Both the position numbers and the translations under genes were made by a program. A stretch of 64,000 nt of DNA from positions 1 through 64,000 of the forward strand of contig JANXYR010000079.1 of NCBI GenBank assembly GCA_025355965.1, written 5' to 3'. Of this stretch, positions 48,922-56,418 are shown piece after piece. Numbering within the stretch: the stretch's first letter is position 1; each line of letters starts with the position of its first letter. The notes beneath the pieces were generated by a model. It was not told the origin of the DNA. It searched no databases and saw nothing but the letters and a program-made list of their open reading frames with translations. The stretch comes from Geobacteraceae bacterium (GTDB lineage Bacteria > Desulfobacterota > Desulfuromonadia > Geobacterales > Pseudopelobacteraceae).

Positions 48922-48957
48922 CCTAAAACTGTCAGGTGATCTTCCACACCGTTAGGC
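48898..48957 (+). repeat. attC-like integron recombination site 2
   Basis: GTCCAAC-CAGAAAGATGCACCTGACCTAAAACTGTCAGGTGATCTTCCACACC-GTTAGGC; both boxes fit consensus, CACCTGAC/GTCAGGTG stem, extrahelical G between AGAT and CACCTGAC; 60 bp; overlaps the end of the upstream ORF. Confidence 0.85.
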
Positions 48958-48970
48958 TACAAAGGAAGAA

Positions 48971-49603
48971 ATGAAAATTAACCCACCGGCAAAAAGACCA
49001 CGTTGGAGCATTCAAGCCCATTTCTGGGCCGCTTTGAGTATTGTCCTTCTGACAAGTTCAATCGTAATCTTCGTAATGAAGAGAGCTCTTTGGGTTGAAC
49101 TTGAAATAGTGGTCGGTTTAGTGAGCATATTTCATCTGATCTATATGTACCTGCTCGTCTTTAAAGGAGTAAGAGTCAATAAAAATGAATCATTTAGCAT
49201 CGACTGGAAACCATTTAAGCTAGAGAACTCCAGAGTTGAGCATCTTGGTGTTGTTGACACAGGAGGAGCTTTTACAACTGCACTCGCAGAGGCAGGCCCG
49301 GCAGGATGTTTAGCTGGTATCTTGCTGGATATTGTTGTCTCCATTTTCTTGGTAGTAATCATCGCCTTTCTGCTTTGGCTTGGAATAAATGTTATGACAA
49401 GCGGAATCATGGTCCTATCACTCCCCATTTTTATACTTTTCAAACACAGCTTAAGAGTTTCGATCGCAAGAGGGAGAACCTATCAGGGACACGCAGGCAA
49501 ATCATTAGTGTATGCGGCTTGGTCAACATTGTTGAACATAACATGGCTATACGTCGTCATATATTTAGGCCATCAACTGCATGAGTGGATCAAAGTCAAA
49601 TAG
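48971..49603 (+). CDS. Multi-TM hypothetical membrane protein (cassette gene)
   Basis: 210 aa with several hydrophobic segments, RBS AGGAAG upstream. Confidence 0.6.
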   Translation: MKINPPAKRPRWSIQAHFWAALSIVLLTSSIVIFVMKRALWVELEIVVGLVSIFHLIYMYLLVFKGVRVNKNESFSIDWKPFKLENSRVEHLGVVDTGGAFTTALAEAGPAGCLAGILLDIVVSIFLVVIIAFLLWLGINVMTSGIMVLSLPIFILFKHSLRVSIARGRTYQGHAGKSLVYAAWSTLLNITWLYVVIYLGHQLHEWIKVK

Positions 49604-49608
49604 CCAAC

Positions 49609-49758
49609 CAGCCGGTTGTAGCTGCCGTTATTCTCGCGATCGTGTTCAGACGGCGTAAGCATTTCCCCACCGCAAAGATGTACTGGAAAGCGCTGCTTCC
49701 TGATGTGTTACTGCCGCCATTCGTCTTGGTACTTGGCTGGGTCATCATCCTCATCTGA
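49609..49758 (+). pseudogene. C-terminal remnant of a membrane-protein gene
   Basis: VVAAVILAIVFRRRKHFPTAKMYWKALLPDVLLPPFVLVLGWVIILI* with no start codon or upstream reading frame. Confidence 0.55.
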
Positions 49759-49815
49759 CCGAAAAAGTTTTATTTCCCGCTTGCAGCTACTGCGTCAATG
49801 GCGTATATTTATCTC

Positions 49816-50139
49816 ATGGTCATCATCGAAACCCCAATATTTACCAAGCAGCTTTTATCCACCCTGTCCGACGAGGAATATCGTCTGTTTCAGGCAACTC
49901 TGCTGGAGCGACCAGATGCCGGAAAGGTCATTCCCGGCGGTGGGGGACTTCGTAAAGTACGATGGGGTTTGGAAGGGCGAGGCAAGAGCGGCGGAGCACG
50001 AGTAATCTACTATTGGTTTACGGCGAGGGGAACCATTCTGCTTCTGTTCATGTATCCGAAAAACGTACAGGAAAACCTTACCCAAGACCAACTCAAACAA
50101 CTCAAGAGGATTATTGAGGAGGAATATCATGAAGGATGA
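49816..50139 (+). CDS. RelE/HigB-like toxin
   Basis: VIIETPIFTKQLLSTLSDEEYRLFQATLLERPDAGKVIPGGGGLRKVRWGLEGRGKSGGARVIYYWF. Confidence 0.88.
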   Translation: MVIIETPIFTKQLLSTLSDEEYRLFQATLLERPDAGKVIPGGGGLRKVRWGLEGRGKSGGARVIYYWFTARGTILLLFMYPKNVQENLTQDQLKQLKRIIEEEYHEG

Positions 50140-50482
50140 TCTTTTTCAGGAATTGTTGGCAAGCGTGAAACAAGGCGCGGCGATCATGAAAGGCACAATG
50201 CAGCCTTCTCGATCATTTGAATTCCCAGAAACCGAGGTTCGCGCTCTACGTGAACAATTCGGTCTTTCACAAGATAAGTTTGCAAACCTTGTGGGAATCA
50301 GCGTAGGAACATTGAGAAACTGGGAACAAGGTCGTCGTAAACCGGAAGGCCCGGCACGGGTGCTTTTGCGGGTTGCCTCCCGTCACCCGGAGGCCCTTCT
50401 GGATATTGGAGGCGAGCAGCCCCAAAGAGCAGACCGCACAACTCGCTCAACCGGACGCGCAAAAAAGCTGCAAGCCGCTTAA
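50129..50482 (+). CDS. XRE-family (NadS/HigA-like) antitoxin
   Basis: VRALREQFGLSQDKFANLVGISVGTLRNWEQGRRKPEGPA; overlaps toxin stop. Confidence 0.88.
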   Translation: MKDDLFQELLASVKQGAAIMKGTMQPSRSFEFPETEVRALREQFGLSQDKFANLVGISVGTLRNWEQGRRKPEGPARVLLRVASRHPEALLDIGGEQPQRADRTTRSTGRAKKLQAA

Positions 50483-50514
50483 ATCCTCATTCTGCCCCAC
50501 AGAAAAAGAACAAT

Positions 50515-50585
50515 GTCCAACTTAGTGCAGCACCGGTCAGCGAGAAAAAGACCCCGCCGAGCCGGTGTGCCTTATCACGTTGGAA
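50515..50585 (+). repeat. attC-like integron recombination site 3
   Basis: GTCCAAC...GCA-G-CACCGG...CCGGTG-TGC...GTTGGAA; 71 bp, one extrahelical G, R'' fits consensus, R' one mismatch. Confidence 0.75.
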
Positions 50586-50688
50586 AACGAAAATATTATT
50601 TATACCCATCGGAACTACCATCAGTAGGAAATTGCCCTCCAAAGATTGTTCAACCACGACAAGTAAATCATGACCCAACTAATTCAAC

Positions 50689-50704
50689 TTGCATGATCAT
50701 GCAA
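50689..50704. promoter_or_regulatory. 16-bp perfect palindrome upstream of the RloA-like gene
   Basis: TTGCATGATCATGCAA. Confidence 0.5.
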
Positions 50705-50773
50705 ATTAATATTTGGTTTTTGCATAAAATATGTAATATTTAGTCTTATATTTCAATAGAAAGGAAATCAGCC

Positions 50774-52042
50774 ATGCTAATTGAATTCAGTGTTACCAAT
50801 TTCAAATCGATTCAGACTACACAAACGCTCAGCTTAGTGGCTAGTCCTGCCACAGAGCTACAGGAGCAAAACTGTTTCACTACTTCTGAAAAAGGCATGC
50901 CGCGCCTACTGCGTTCTATCGCTATTTACGGACCGAATGCCTCAGGAAAAAGCAACCTCCTAGAAGCAATGGAATTTATGGAGCGTTTTGTCACGGAATC
51001 ATCCAAAGAGGGCCAGGAAGGGGAACCAATCGAGGTTAAACCGTTCTTGTTCAATACCGTAAACCGAGCTGAGCCGAGTGAATTTGAAGTACTGTTCCTG
51101 CAAGAAGAGGTTCGTTACCAGTATGGTTTTGCCGTCAACCAAACGCGAGTCACTCATGAATGGCTGATTGCCTACCCGGAAGGCCGTCCCCAGCGATGGT
51201 TTGAACGGGAATATGATGCTGCTGATAACAAGGAAAGCTGGTATTTCGGTAGCAAGTTCAAAGGTCATAAAGCCATATTTCAAGAAACAACGCGTGCTAA
51301 TGCTCTATTCCTTTCAACTGCCGTCCAACTTAACAACGAGCAGTTAAAGCCGATTTACAACTGGTTCCATCAGAGACTTCGCACTATTGGTGTAGGCGGT
51401 CTTGCACCGACATATTCGGCTTCTATGTGTAAAACAGAGGCTGGTAGAAGAAAAATTCTAGAGCTGCTGAATGCAGCGGATTTGAGTATTACAGACCTCA
51501 AAGTTGAAATGATGAAATTTGATTTAAACGATTTGCCATCCGACATGCCAAAGCCACTTAAGGAAGTTATTCATAAAGAACTGGATGGCAAGGAAATGCC
51601 AGAGATTAAATTTCTGCACAAGGTTGAAGGTTCAGAAGAGTTAGTTGCTCTTGATTCAGACGATGAATCCGTAGGGACAAGGAGGCTGTTTACCCTTGCC
51701 GGACCTTGGCTTAATGTGCTTGAAAACGGTTATGTGCTGTTCGTGGATGAACTTAACAACAGCATGCACCCTTTGATGGTGCGCTTTCTCATCAGCTTAA
51801 TTAACAACCCGCAAATCAACCGAAAAAATGCACAACTGATTTTTTCGACTCATGATACATCAGTTCTCGATAATGAACTTTTTCGCCGTGATCAAATCTG
51901 GTTTACGGAAAAAGACAAAAATAATTCGACCAAGCTATATCCTCTATCCGACTTCACCCCTCGCAAAGGTGAAGCCTTGGAAAAAGGCTATCTAAAGGGT
52001 CGTTATGGAGCTTTGCCTTATATCGGCGAGTTGAGGTTCTAA
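50774..52042 (+). CDS. RloA/AbiLi-like AAA ATPase
   Basis: IEFSVTNFKSIQ, Walker A IYGPNASGKSNLLEA, YVLFVDELNNSMHPLMVRFLI, H-loop LIFSTHDTSVLD. Confidence 0.9.
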   Translation: MLIEFSVTNFKSIQTTQTLSLVASPATELQEQNCFTTSEKGMPRLLRSIAIYGPNASGKSNLLEAMEFMERFVTESSKEGQEGEPIEVKPFLFNTVNRAEPSEFEVLFLQEEVRYQYGFAVNQTRVTHEWLIAYPEGRPQRWFEREYDAADNKESWYFGSKFKGHKAIFQETTRANALFLSTAVQLNNEQLKPIYNWFHQRLRTIGVGGLAPTYSASMCKTEAGRRKILELLNAADLSITDLKVEMMKFDLNDLPSDMPKPLKEVIHKELDGKEMPEIKFLHKVEGSEELVALDSDDESVGTRRLFTLAGPWLNVLENGYVLFVDELNNSMHPLMVRFLISLINNPQINRKNAQLIFSTHDTSVLDNELFRRDQIWFTEKDKNNSTKLYPLSDFTPRKGEALEKGYLKGRYGALPYIGELRF

Positions 52043-52458
52043 TGGGCTCAGATGATCTCTTCCATAAACGTAAACAGCGGCTTGCGGCTTCATTGAAAAG
52101 AAATAAAGCAAAGAAAGCGCCCTATGACAGGGTACTTATCGTCTGTGAGGGAGCTAAAACAGAACCGAACTACTTCAGGGAGATTCGGGATGCCTACCGG
52201 CTAAATACTGCCAACATTGATATCTGCGGACAAGAGTGCGCTTCTGATCCACTCAGTGTAGTCAATTATGCCATCAGAAAATTCCGGGAAGATACGGATT
52301 ATGATCGTGTCTTTTGCGTGTTTGATCGGGATAAACACACTTCTTTTGATGCTGCCATTGACAAACTGGGCCAAACGAGACTGGGGAAGGACGTTGTTTT
52401 CAAGGCCATAACATCAGAACCCTGTTTCGAGTTCTGGTTGCTACTACACTTCGGTTAG
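52042..52458 (+). CDS. RloB-like TOPRIM-type protein, C-terminally shortened
   Basis: VLIVCEGAKTEPNYFREIRDAYRL, FCVFDRDKH, ITSEPCFEFWLLLHFG then TAG; 138 aa, ends where RloB family members normally continue. Confidence 0.82.
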   Translation: MGSDDLFHKRKQRLAASLKRNKAKKAPYDRVLIVCEGAKTEPNYFREIRDAYRLNTANIDICGQECASDPLSVVNYAIRKFREDTDYDRVFCVFDRDKHTSFDAAIDKLGQTRLGKDVVFKAITSEPCFEFWLLLHFG

Positions 52459-52513
52459 TGTCAACATCACAATTTTGGGAAAGGTCGGAATTTGTGATCT
52501 GCTGGGAGTCAGT

Positions 52514-52801
52514 ATGAAGCCCGAATTTACTGCCCCTTGGCTTTATCAACGAATGATCTGGGGTGGCATATGGATGCTTTTGCTACTTCTGCCATTATGG
52601 AAAAAACAAACAATTCTTCGTGGATGCCTATTCAGTCTGCTGCCATCGTCAATGATGCTTTTCATGGTCTTGCCAAGTATGGGTAAAGGACTTCTCGGTC
52701 TTGGTTTCGGCACTCTGACACCTGTGGTAGTCATTGGCTTGAACTTTATCTACGGCATTGTTGCTTCCTATTGGTATGAGTCTACAGAAAAAGTAGCCTA
52801 A
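52514..52801 (+). CDS. Small multi-TM membrane protein (cassette gene)
   Basis: MKPEFTAPWLYQRMIWGGIWMLLLLLPLW...; stop overlaps attC-like site 4. Confidence 0.65.
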   Translation: MKPEFTAPWLYQRMIWGGIWMLLLLLPLWKKQTILRGCLFSLLPSSMMLFMVLPSMGKGLLGLGFGTLTPVVVIGLNFIYGIVASYWYESTEKVA

Positions 52802-52865
52802 CATGCGCTCAAACCATGACCGGGCAAGAAACTGCCCGCGCAGGTCAGCGCCCACATCGTTACAT
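52796..52865 (+). repeat. attC-like integron recombination site 4
   Basis: GCCTAAC-ATGCGCT...TGACCGGGCA-AGAAAC-TGCCCG...GTCAGCGC...-GTTACAT; 70 bp; R'' fits consensus, R' one mismatch, nested GCGCT/AGCGC and CGGGCA/TGCCCG stems. Confidence 0.75.
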
Positions 52866-52882
52866 AAGAGGATGGTGAGCTT

Positions 52883-53485
52883 ATGTTCAATAATATTACC
52901 TGCCTCCGAACAAGGATTGAGAGTTTATTCATAACGTTCGTATTATTCTGCTATTTGGCCGGTTTTGCCCATGCCAAGCCGTCAGTTTTCATCAGGCACA
53001 CTTTTTACTCTATTTCGGGTCTTACCCCACATGACCTAAGGACACAAATGGATAAAAACGGCCCTGGAGCCAAGAGTAATATCGAGGGAGATGCTCGCAC
53101 GAAGTGGGCAGTAAACTGTAGATTTGGATTAAGACAGGATACTGGAGGATGTCGCATTCATAATGTCACCACTTCCGTTAAAGTTACGTTCATCATGCCC
53201 CGATGGAAAAACGCCGACAAAGGGAGCCCGGAACTGAGGGAACATTGGCAGAACTATATGAAGGCTCTCCAGAATCATGAAAACGGACATAGTGACATTG
53301 GGATAAAAGCTGCGCAGGAAATCGAATCCGTACTTACCGGTCTTAGCCCGATGCGTAGTTGCAGCGAGATGGATCGCAAAGCTAATTCAACAGCTAGTGA
53401 CATATTGAATTCGTATAAAAAAAAGGAAATGTATTACGATATTTATACGTTACATGGCAAGACTCAAGGTGCATCTTTCCATTGA
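52883..53485 (+). CDS. Secreted DUF922-type putative zinc protease
   Basis: Signal peptide ...YLAGFAHA; WQNYMKALQNHENGHSDIGIKAAQEI (HExxH-like HENGH). Confidence 0.75.
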   Translation: MFNNITCLRTRIESLFITFVLFCYLAGFAHAKPSVFIRHTFYSISGLTPHDLRTQMDKNGPGAKSNIEGDARTKWAVNCRFGLRQDTGGCRIHNVTTSVKVTFIMPRWKNADKGSPELREHWQNYMKALQNHENGHSDIGIKAAQEIESVLTGLSPMRSCSEMDRKANSTASDILNSYKKKEMYYDIYTLHGKTQGASFH

Positions 53486-53604
53486 ATCTAGATTTGACAA
53501 TCGAAAGCTTCTTACATTCGCAATGCCGAATAAAAAACAAGTGGAGCATGGAAGGGTCAAATCTCCGAATATCAAAAAACAGGAAGATGCGCGGCTATGA
53601 CGAC

Positions 53605-53638
53605 GGAGAGACCGGGACAGTTTATTACCGGTCTCTCC
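53605..53638. terminator. Stem-loop, probable terminator
   Basis: GGAGAGACCGG-12 nt-CCGGTCTCTCC between convergent genes. Confidence 0.65.
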
Positions 53639-53643
53639 AGACT

Positions 53644-54090
53644 TCAGCTCGCAACGCGGCGAAAGACCAGCCAGCCGCCGGCCATCAGGAGGGCGACACC
53701 AATCATGCGGCTTGAATCAAGCGGGATCTGGCGACCACCGAACAGGCCGAAGTGGTCCATCAGCACACCGGCGGCAAGCTGCCCCGCAATGATGGCAGCC
53801 ATGGCGGCGGCGGTGCCGATCCGCGGCACCACGAAAATCGTCATGGTTACGAAGAAAGCTCCCAATAAGCCGCCGGTCAACTCCCACCACGTCGCTCCGG
53901 CAACTCCCCGCATACTTCCACGTCCGACCAGCAGCACCATCATGAACAGCGCAACCGTACCCACGGCAAACGAGATGCATGAACTCTCCAATACGCCGAC
54001 GATCCGGGCCAGACGGACATTAATGGAAGGTTGAACGGCCACGACAACGCCTCCGCAGAGCATCAGCAGATAGAGGATATAATTATTCAC
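53644..54090 (-). CDS. DMT/YdcZ (DUF606)-family transporter
   Basis: 148 aa four/five TM; VVAVQPSINVRLARIVG, VVPRIGTAAAMAAIIAGQLAAGVLMDHFGLFG. Confidence 0.88.
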   Translation of the reverse strand: MNNYILYLLMLCGGVVVAVQPSINVRLARIVGVLESSCISFAVGTVALFMMVLLVGRGSMRGVAGATWWELTGGLLGAFFVTMTIFVVPRIGTAAAMAAIIAGQLAAGVLMDHFGLFGGRQIPLDSSRMIGVALLMAGGWLVFRRVAS

Positions 54091-54268
54091 CGGGAATCTC
54101 CTTTGGACTGTTACTCAAATCAACGGCACTATACCTGCCACGATTCAAAATGTCACAGGGAGAAATGCTCGCGGAAGGAGGAGCTGCTGAGGTAAAGAGA
54201 GGGGATGCATGTTGAAAGATTAAGCTTTCCGCTTGCACTCACGGCCTGTTTTTCGTAGACTCCCGCTT

Positions 54269-55348
54269 ATGACAACCTTCGAAACCATTTCCGCAAAAAT
54301 CCGTGCCGCTCAGCGTATCACCTCTGATGAGGCGCTGTTTCTGTTCAGATCCAACGACCTGCTGGGGATCGGCGAACTGGCCGCGCTGGCCAACGAACGC
54401 AAAAACGGTACCAACGTTTATTTTAACGTCAACCGCCACATAAATCCGACCAACGTCTGTGTTAATCGCTGTGCATTCTGTGCCTTTTCTCGCACCGCCG
54501 GCGAAGATGGCGCCTATACCCTGGCACTGGACGAAATCTGCCGCCGGGCTCTTGAAGCGGAGAAAGAAGGGGCCACCGAGGTGCATATTGTAGGCGGCCT
54601 GCACCCGGATCTGGCCTTCGAGTACTATGAAGAAGCCCTGCGGGCCATTCGCCACTCAGCACCAAAACTGCACATCAAAGCTTTTACCGCCGTAGAGATC
54701 GAATATTTTTCCCGCATTTCCGGCCTGACAATTGAACAGGTGTTTGATCGTCTTATGGGCGCCGGGCTCGGCTCCATGCCGGGTGGAGGCGCCGAAATTC
54801 TTGTTGAAGAGGTCCGGGAGAAAATCTGCCCAGAAAAAATTTCGGGGGCACGCTGGTTGGAGATCATCCGCCTGGCACATCTGGCTGGGCTAAAGACCAA
54901 CGCCACCATGCTCTACGGCCACGTTGAGACTGTTGACGACCGTGTGTCACATATGGAAATGCTACGGGTTCTGCAGGACGAGACAAACGGGTTTCAGGCC
55001 TTTATCCCGCTGGCATTTCAGGCTGAAAACTCAGACCTGAAACTGGATATCAAGGGGACTTCAGGCCTGGATGACTTAAAGACATTGGCAATCGCACGTA
55101 TTTTTCTGGATAATTTCGACCACATTAAAGCCTACTGGATCATGCTGGGTGAGAAGATCGCCCAGGTTTCGCTTGCCTTCGGGGTCAACGATCTCGACGG
55201 CACCGTGGTGGAAGAGAAGATTGGCCACGACGCCGGGGCCCAAACTCCGCAAGCACTTACAAAGGACGGCATCATCCGCCTGATCAGAAAAGCCGGTAAA
55301 GTCCCAGTGGAGCGGGACACCCTGTATCACCCCATTCGTAGTTACTGA
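54269..55348 (+). CDS. mqnE: Aminofutalosine synthase (radical SAM)
   Basis: NRHINPTNVCVNRCAFCAFSR radical-SAM CxxxCxxC, VHIVGGLHPDL, GGGAEIL. Confidence 0.93.
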   Translation: MTTFETISAKIRAAQRITSDEALFLFRSNDLLGIGELAALANERKNGTNVYFNVNRHINPTNVCVNRCAFCAFSRTAGEDGAYTLALDEICRRALEAEKEGATEVHIVGGLHPDLAFEYYEEALRAIRHSAPKLHIKAFTAVEIEYFSRISGLTIEQVFDRLMGAGLGSMPGGGAEILVEEVREKICPEKISGARWLEIIRLAHLAGLKTNATMLYGHVETVDDRVSHMEMLRVLQDETNGFQAFIPLAFQAENSDLKLDIKGTSGLDDLKTLAIARIFLDNFDHIKAYWIMLGEKIAQVSLAFGVNDLDGTVVEEKIGHDAGAQTPQALTKDGIIRLIRKAGKVPVERDTLYHPIRSY

Positions 55349-56418
55349 TGTCGGTGACTACCGGCGCCTTGACAAAAGTTGAATCTGACGCTCTGGATAA
55401 TTTGCTTGCTTCCGTCGACAAAAGCTGCTTTCAGAGTGCACTCCGCCGTCTACATACTCAATTCAATATCTATGCTAATACCTCTCCTGTACCGCTTCCC
55501 GCTCCGGGCCTGTTAATCACTACGGAAATCCGTGCCCAATGTGAGCTTTACCTGCCGATTGCCGATATAGCCGCAGTTTTCAATCATCTCTATTCTGCCT
55601 CACTAACTTATCCACCAATCTTTTCCAGCACACCGTTCCACAATGCCTTGAGCTGGGCTGACTGTTTCGCCGCCCTGCTAACGCAGTTCCAGTTCAGTGC
55701 CAATCCGGCGCGGCTTCTTGAATCATTGCTAGCGGACAGAGTTTTGCTGAGACGCTTTCTGTTTGCCTCGTTCCTACCTGATCGCTTCTATGGTGGCATC
55801 GGGCGCTATCCTGGACAGCAGCAATTTATCAGGGAGTTGCTAACAACCCGAAAAACTGCAACTCTGCGCTGCCTCGACGCCGCCTGCGGCACCGGTGAAG
55901 ACAGCTACGCTCTGGCCATACTGCTGTCAGAGAGAGGGTTGCCACCAAAACATGTCCGGATCGATGGCTGGACATTGGAACCTTTGGAGGTCTGGTCTGC
56001 GACTCATCGTCGTTTCCCGCATGACCAACCACGCGAAGAGTTGCTTAGGGAAGCAACTTCGTCTCTACTTCAGCAAGGATTCGGGGGACGTATTAGTTTC
56101 CGCTGCGTTGATTTGACTAAAAGCCGCCTCTACCCACATTTGCCAAAGGCGGAGACAGCTGGAGTTGGCCTTTTTGATCTTATTCTCTGCAACGGACTTC
56201 TGGGTGGACCGATCATTTACGAAAACAATCAATTAAGCCAGACTGTGAGCCTATTGGCACAGCGGCTGGCTCCAGGCGGAATTCTACTGGCTGCAGACAA
56301 TTTTCACGGAGGGTGGAAACAGCAATGCCCGCAGGCAAAGCTACGGGCATTGTTTGAAACACATGGATTACAGTATATTGATACCGGTGAAGGTCTCGGT
56401 GGTCTAAAACCTGATTAA
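55348..56418 (+). CDS. CheR-like SAM-dependent methyltransferase
   Basis: CLDAACGTGEDSYALAILL, FDLILCNGLLGG, LAPGGILLA; start overlaps mqnE stop. Confidence 0.75.
   Translation: MSVTTGALTKVESDALDNLLASVDKSCFQSALRRLHTQFNIYANTSPVPLPAPGLLITTEIRAQCELYLPIADIAAVFNHLYSASLTYPPIFSSTPFHNALSWADCFAALLTQFQFSANPARLLESLLADRVLLRRFLFASFLPDRFYGGIGRYPGQQQFIRELLTTRKTATLRCLDAACGTGEDSYALAILLSERGLPPKHVRIDGWTLEPLEVWSATHRRFPHDQPREELLREATSSLLQQGFGGRISFRCVDLTKSRLYPHLPKAETAGVGLFDLILCNGLLGGPIIYENNQLSQTVSLLAQRLAPGGILLAADNFHGGWKQQCPQAKLRALFETHGLQYIDTGEGLGGLKPD

Noticed and set aside
48899-48957. Shorter CCTAAAAC...GTTAGG hairpin as an alternative site-2 boundary
   Set aside because: The longer reading from GTCCAAC gives consensus boxes and a much better stem, so the short version was dropped.
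49703-50005. 100-aa ORF overlapping the toxin gene
   Set aside because: Overlaps the membrane remnant and the toxin in another frame; no domain; toxin frame is far better supported.
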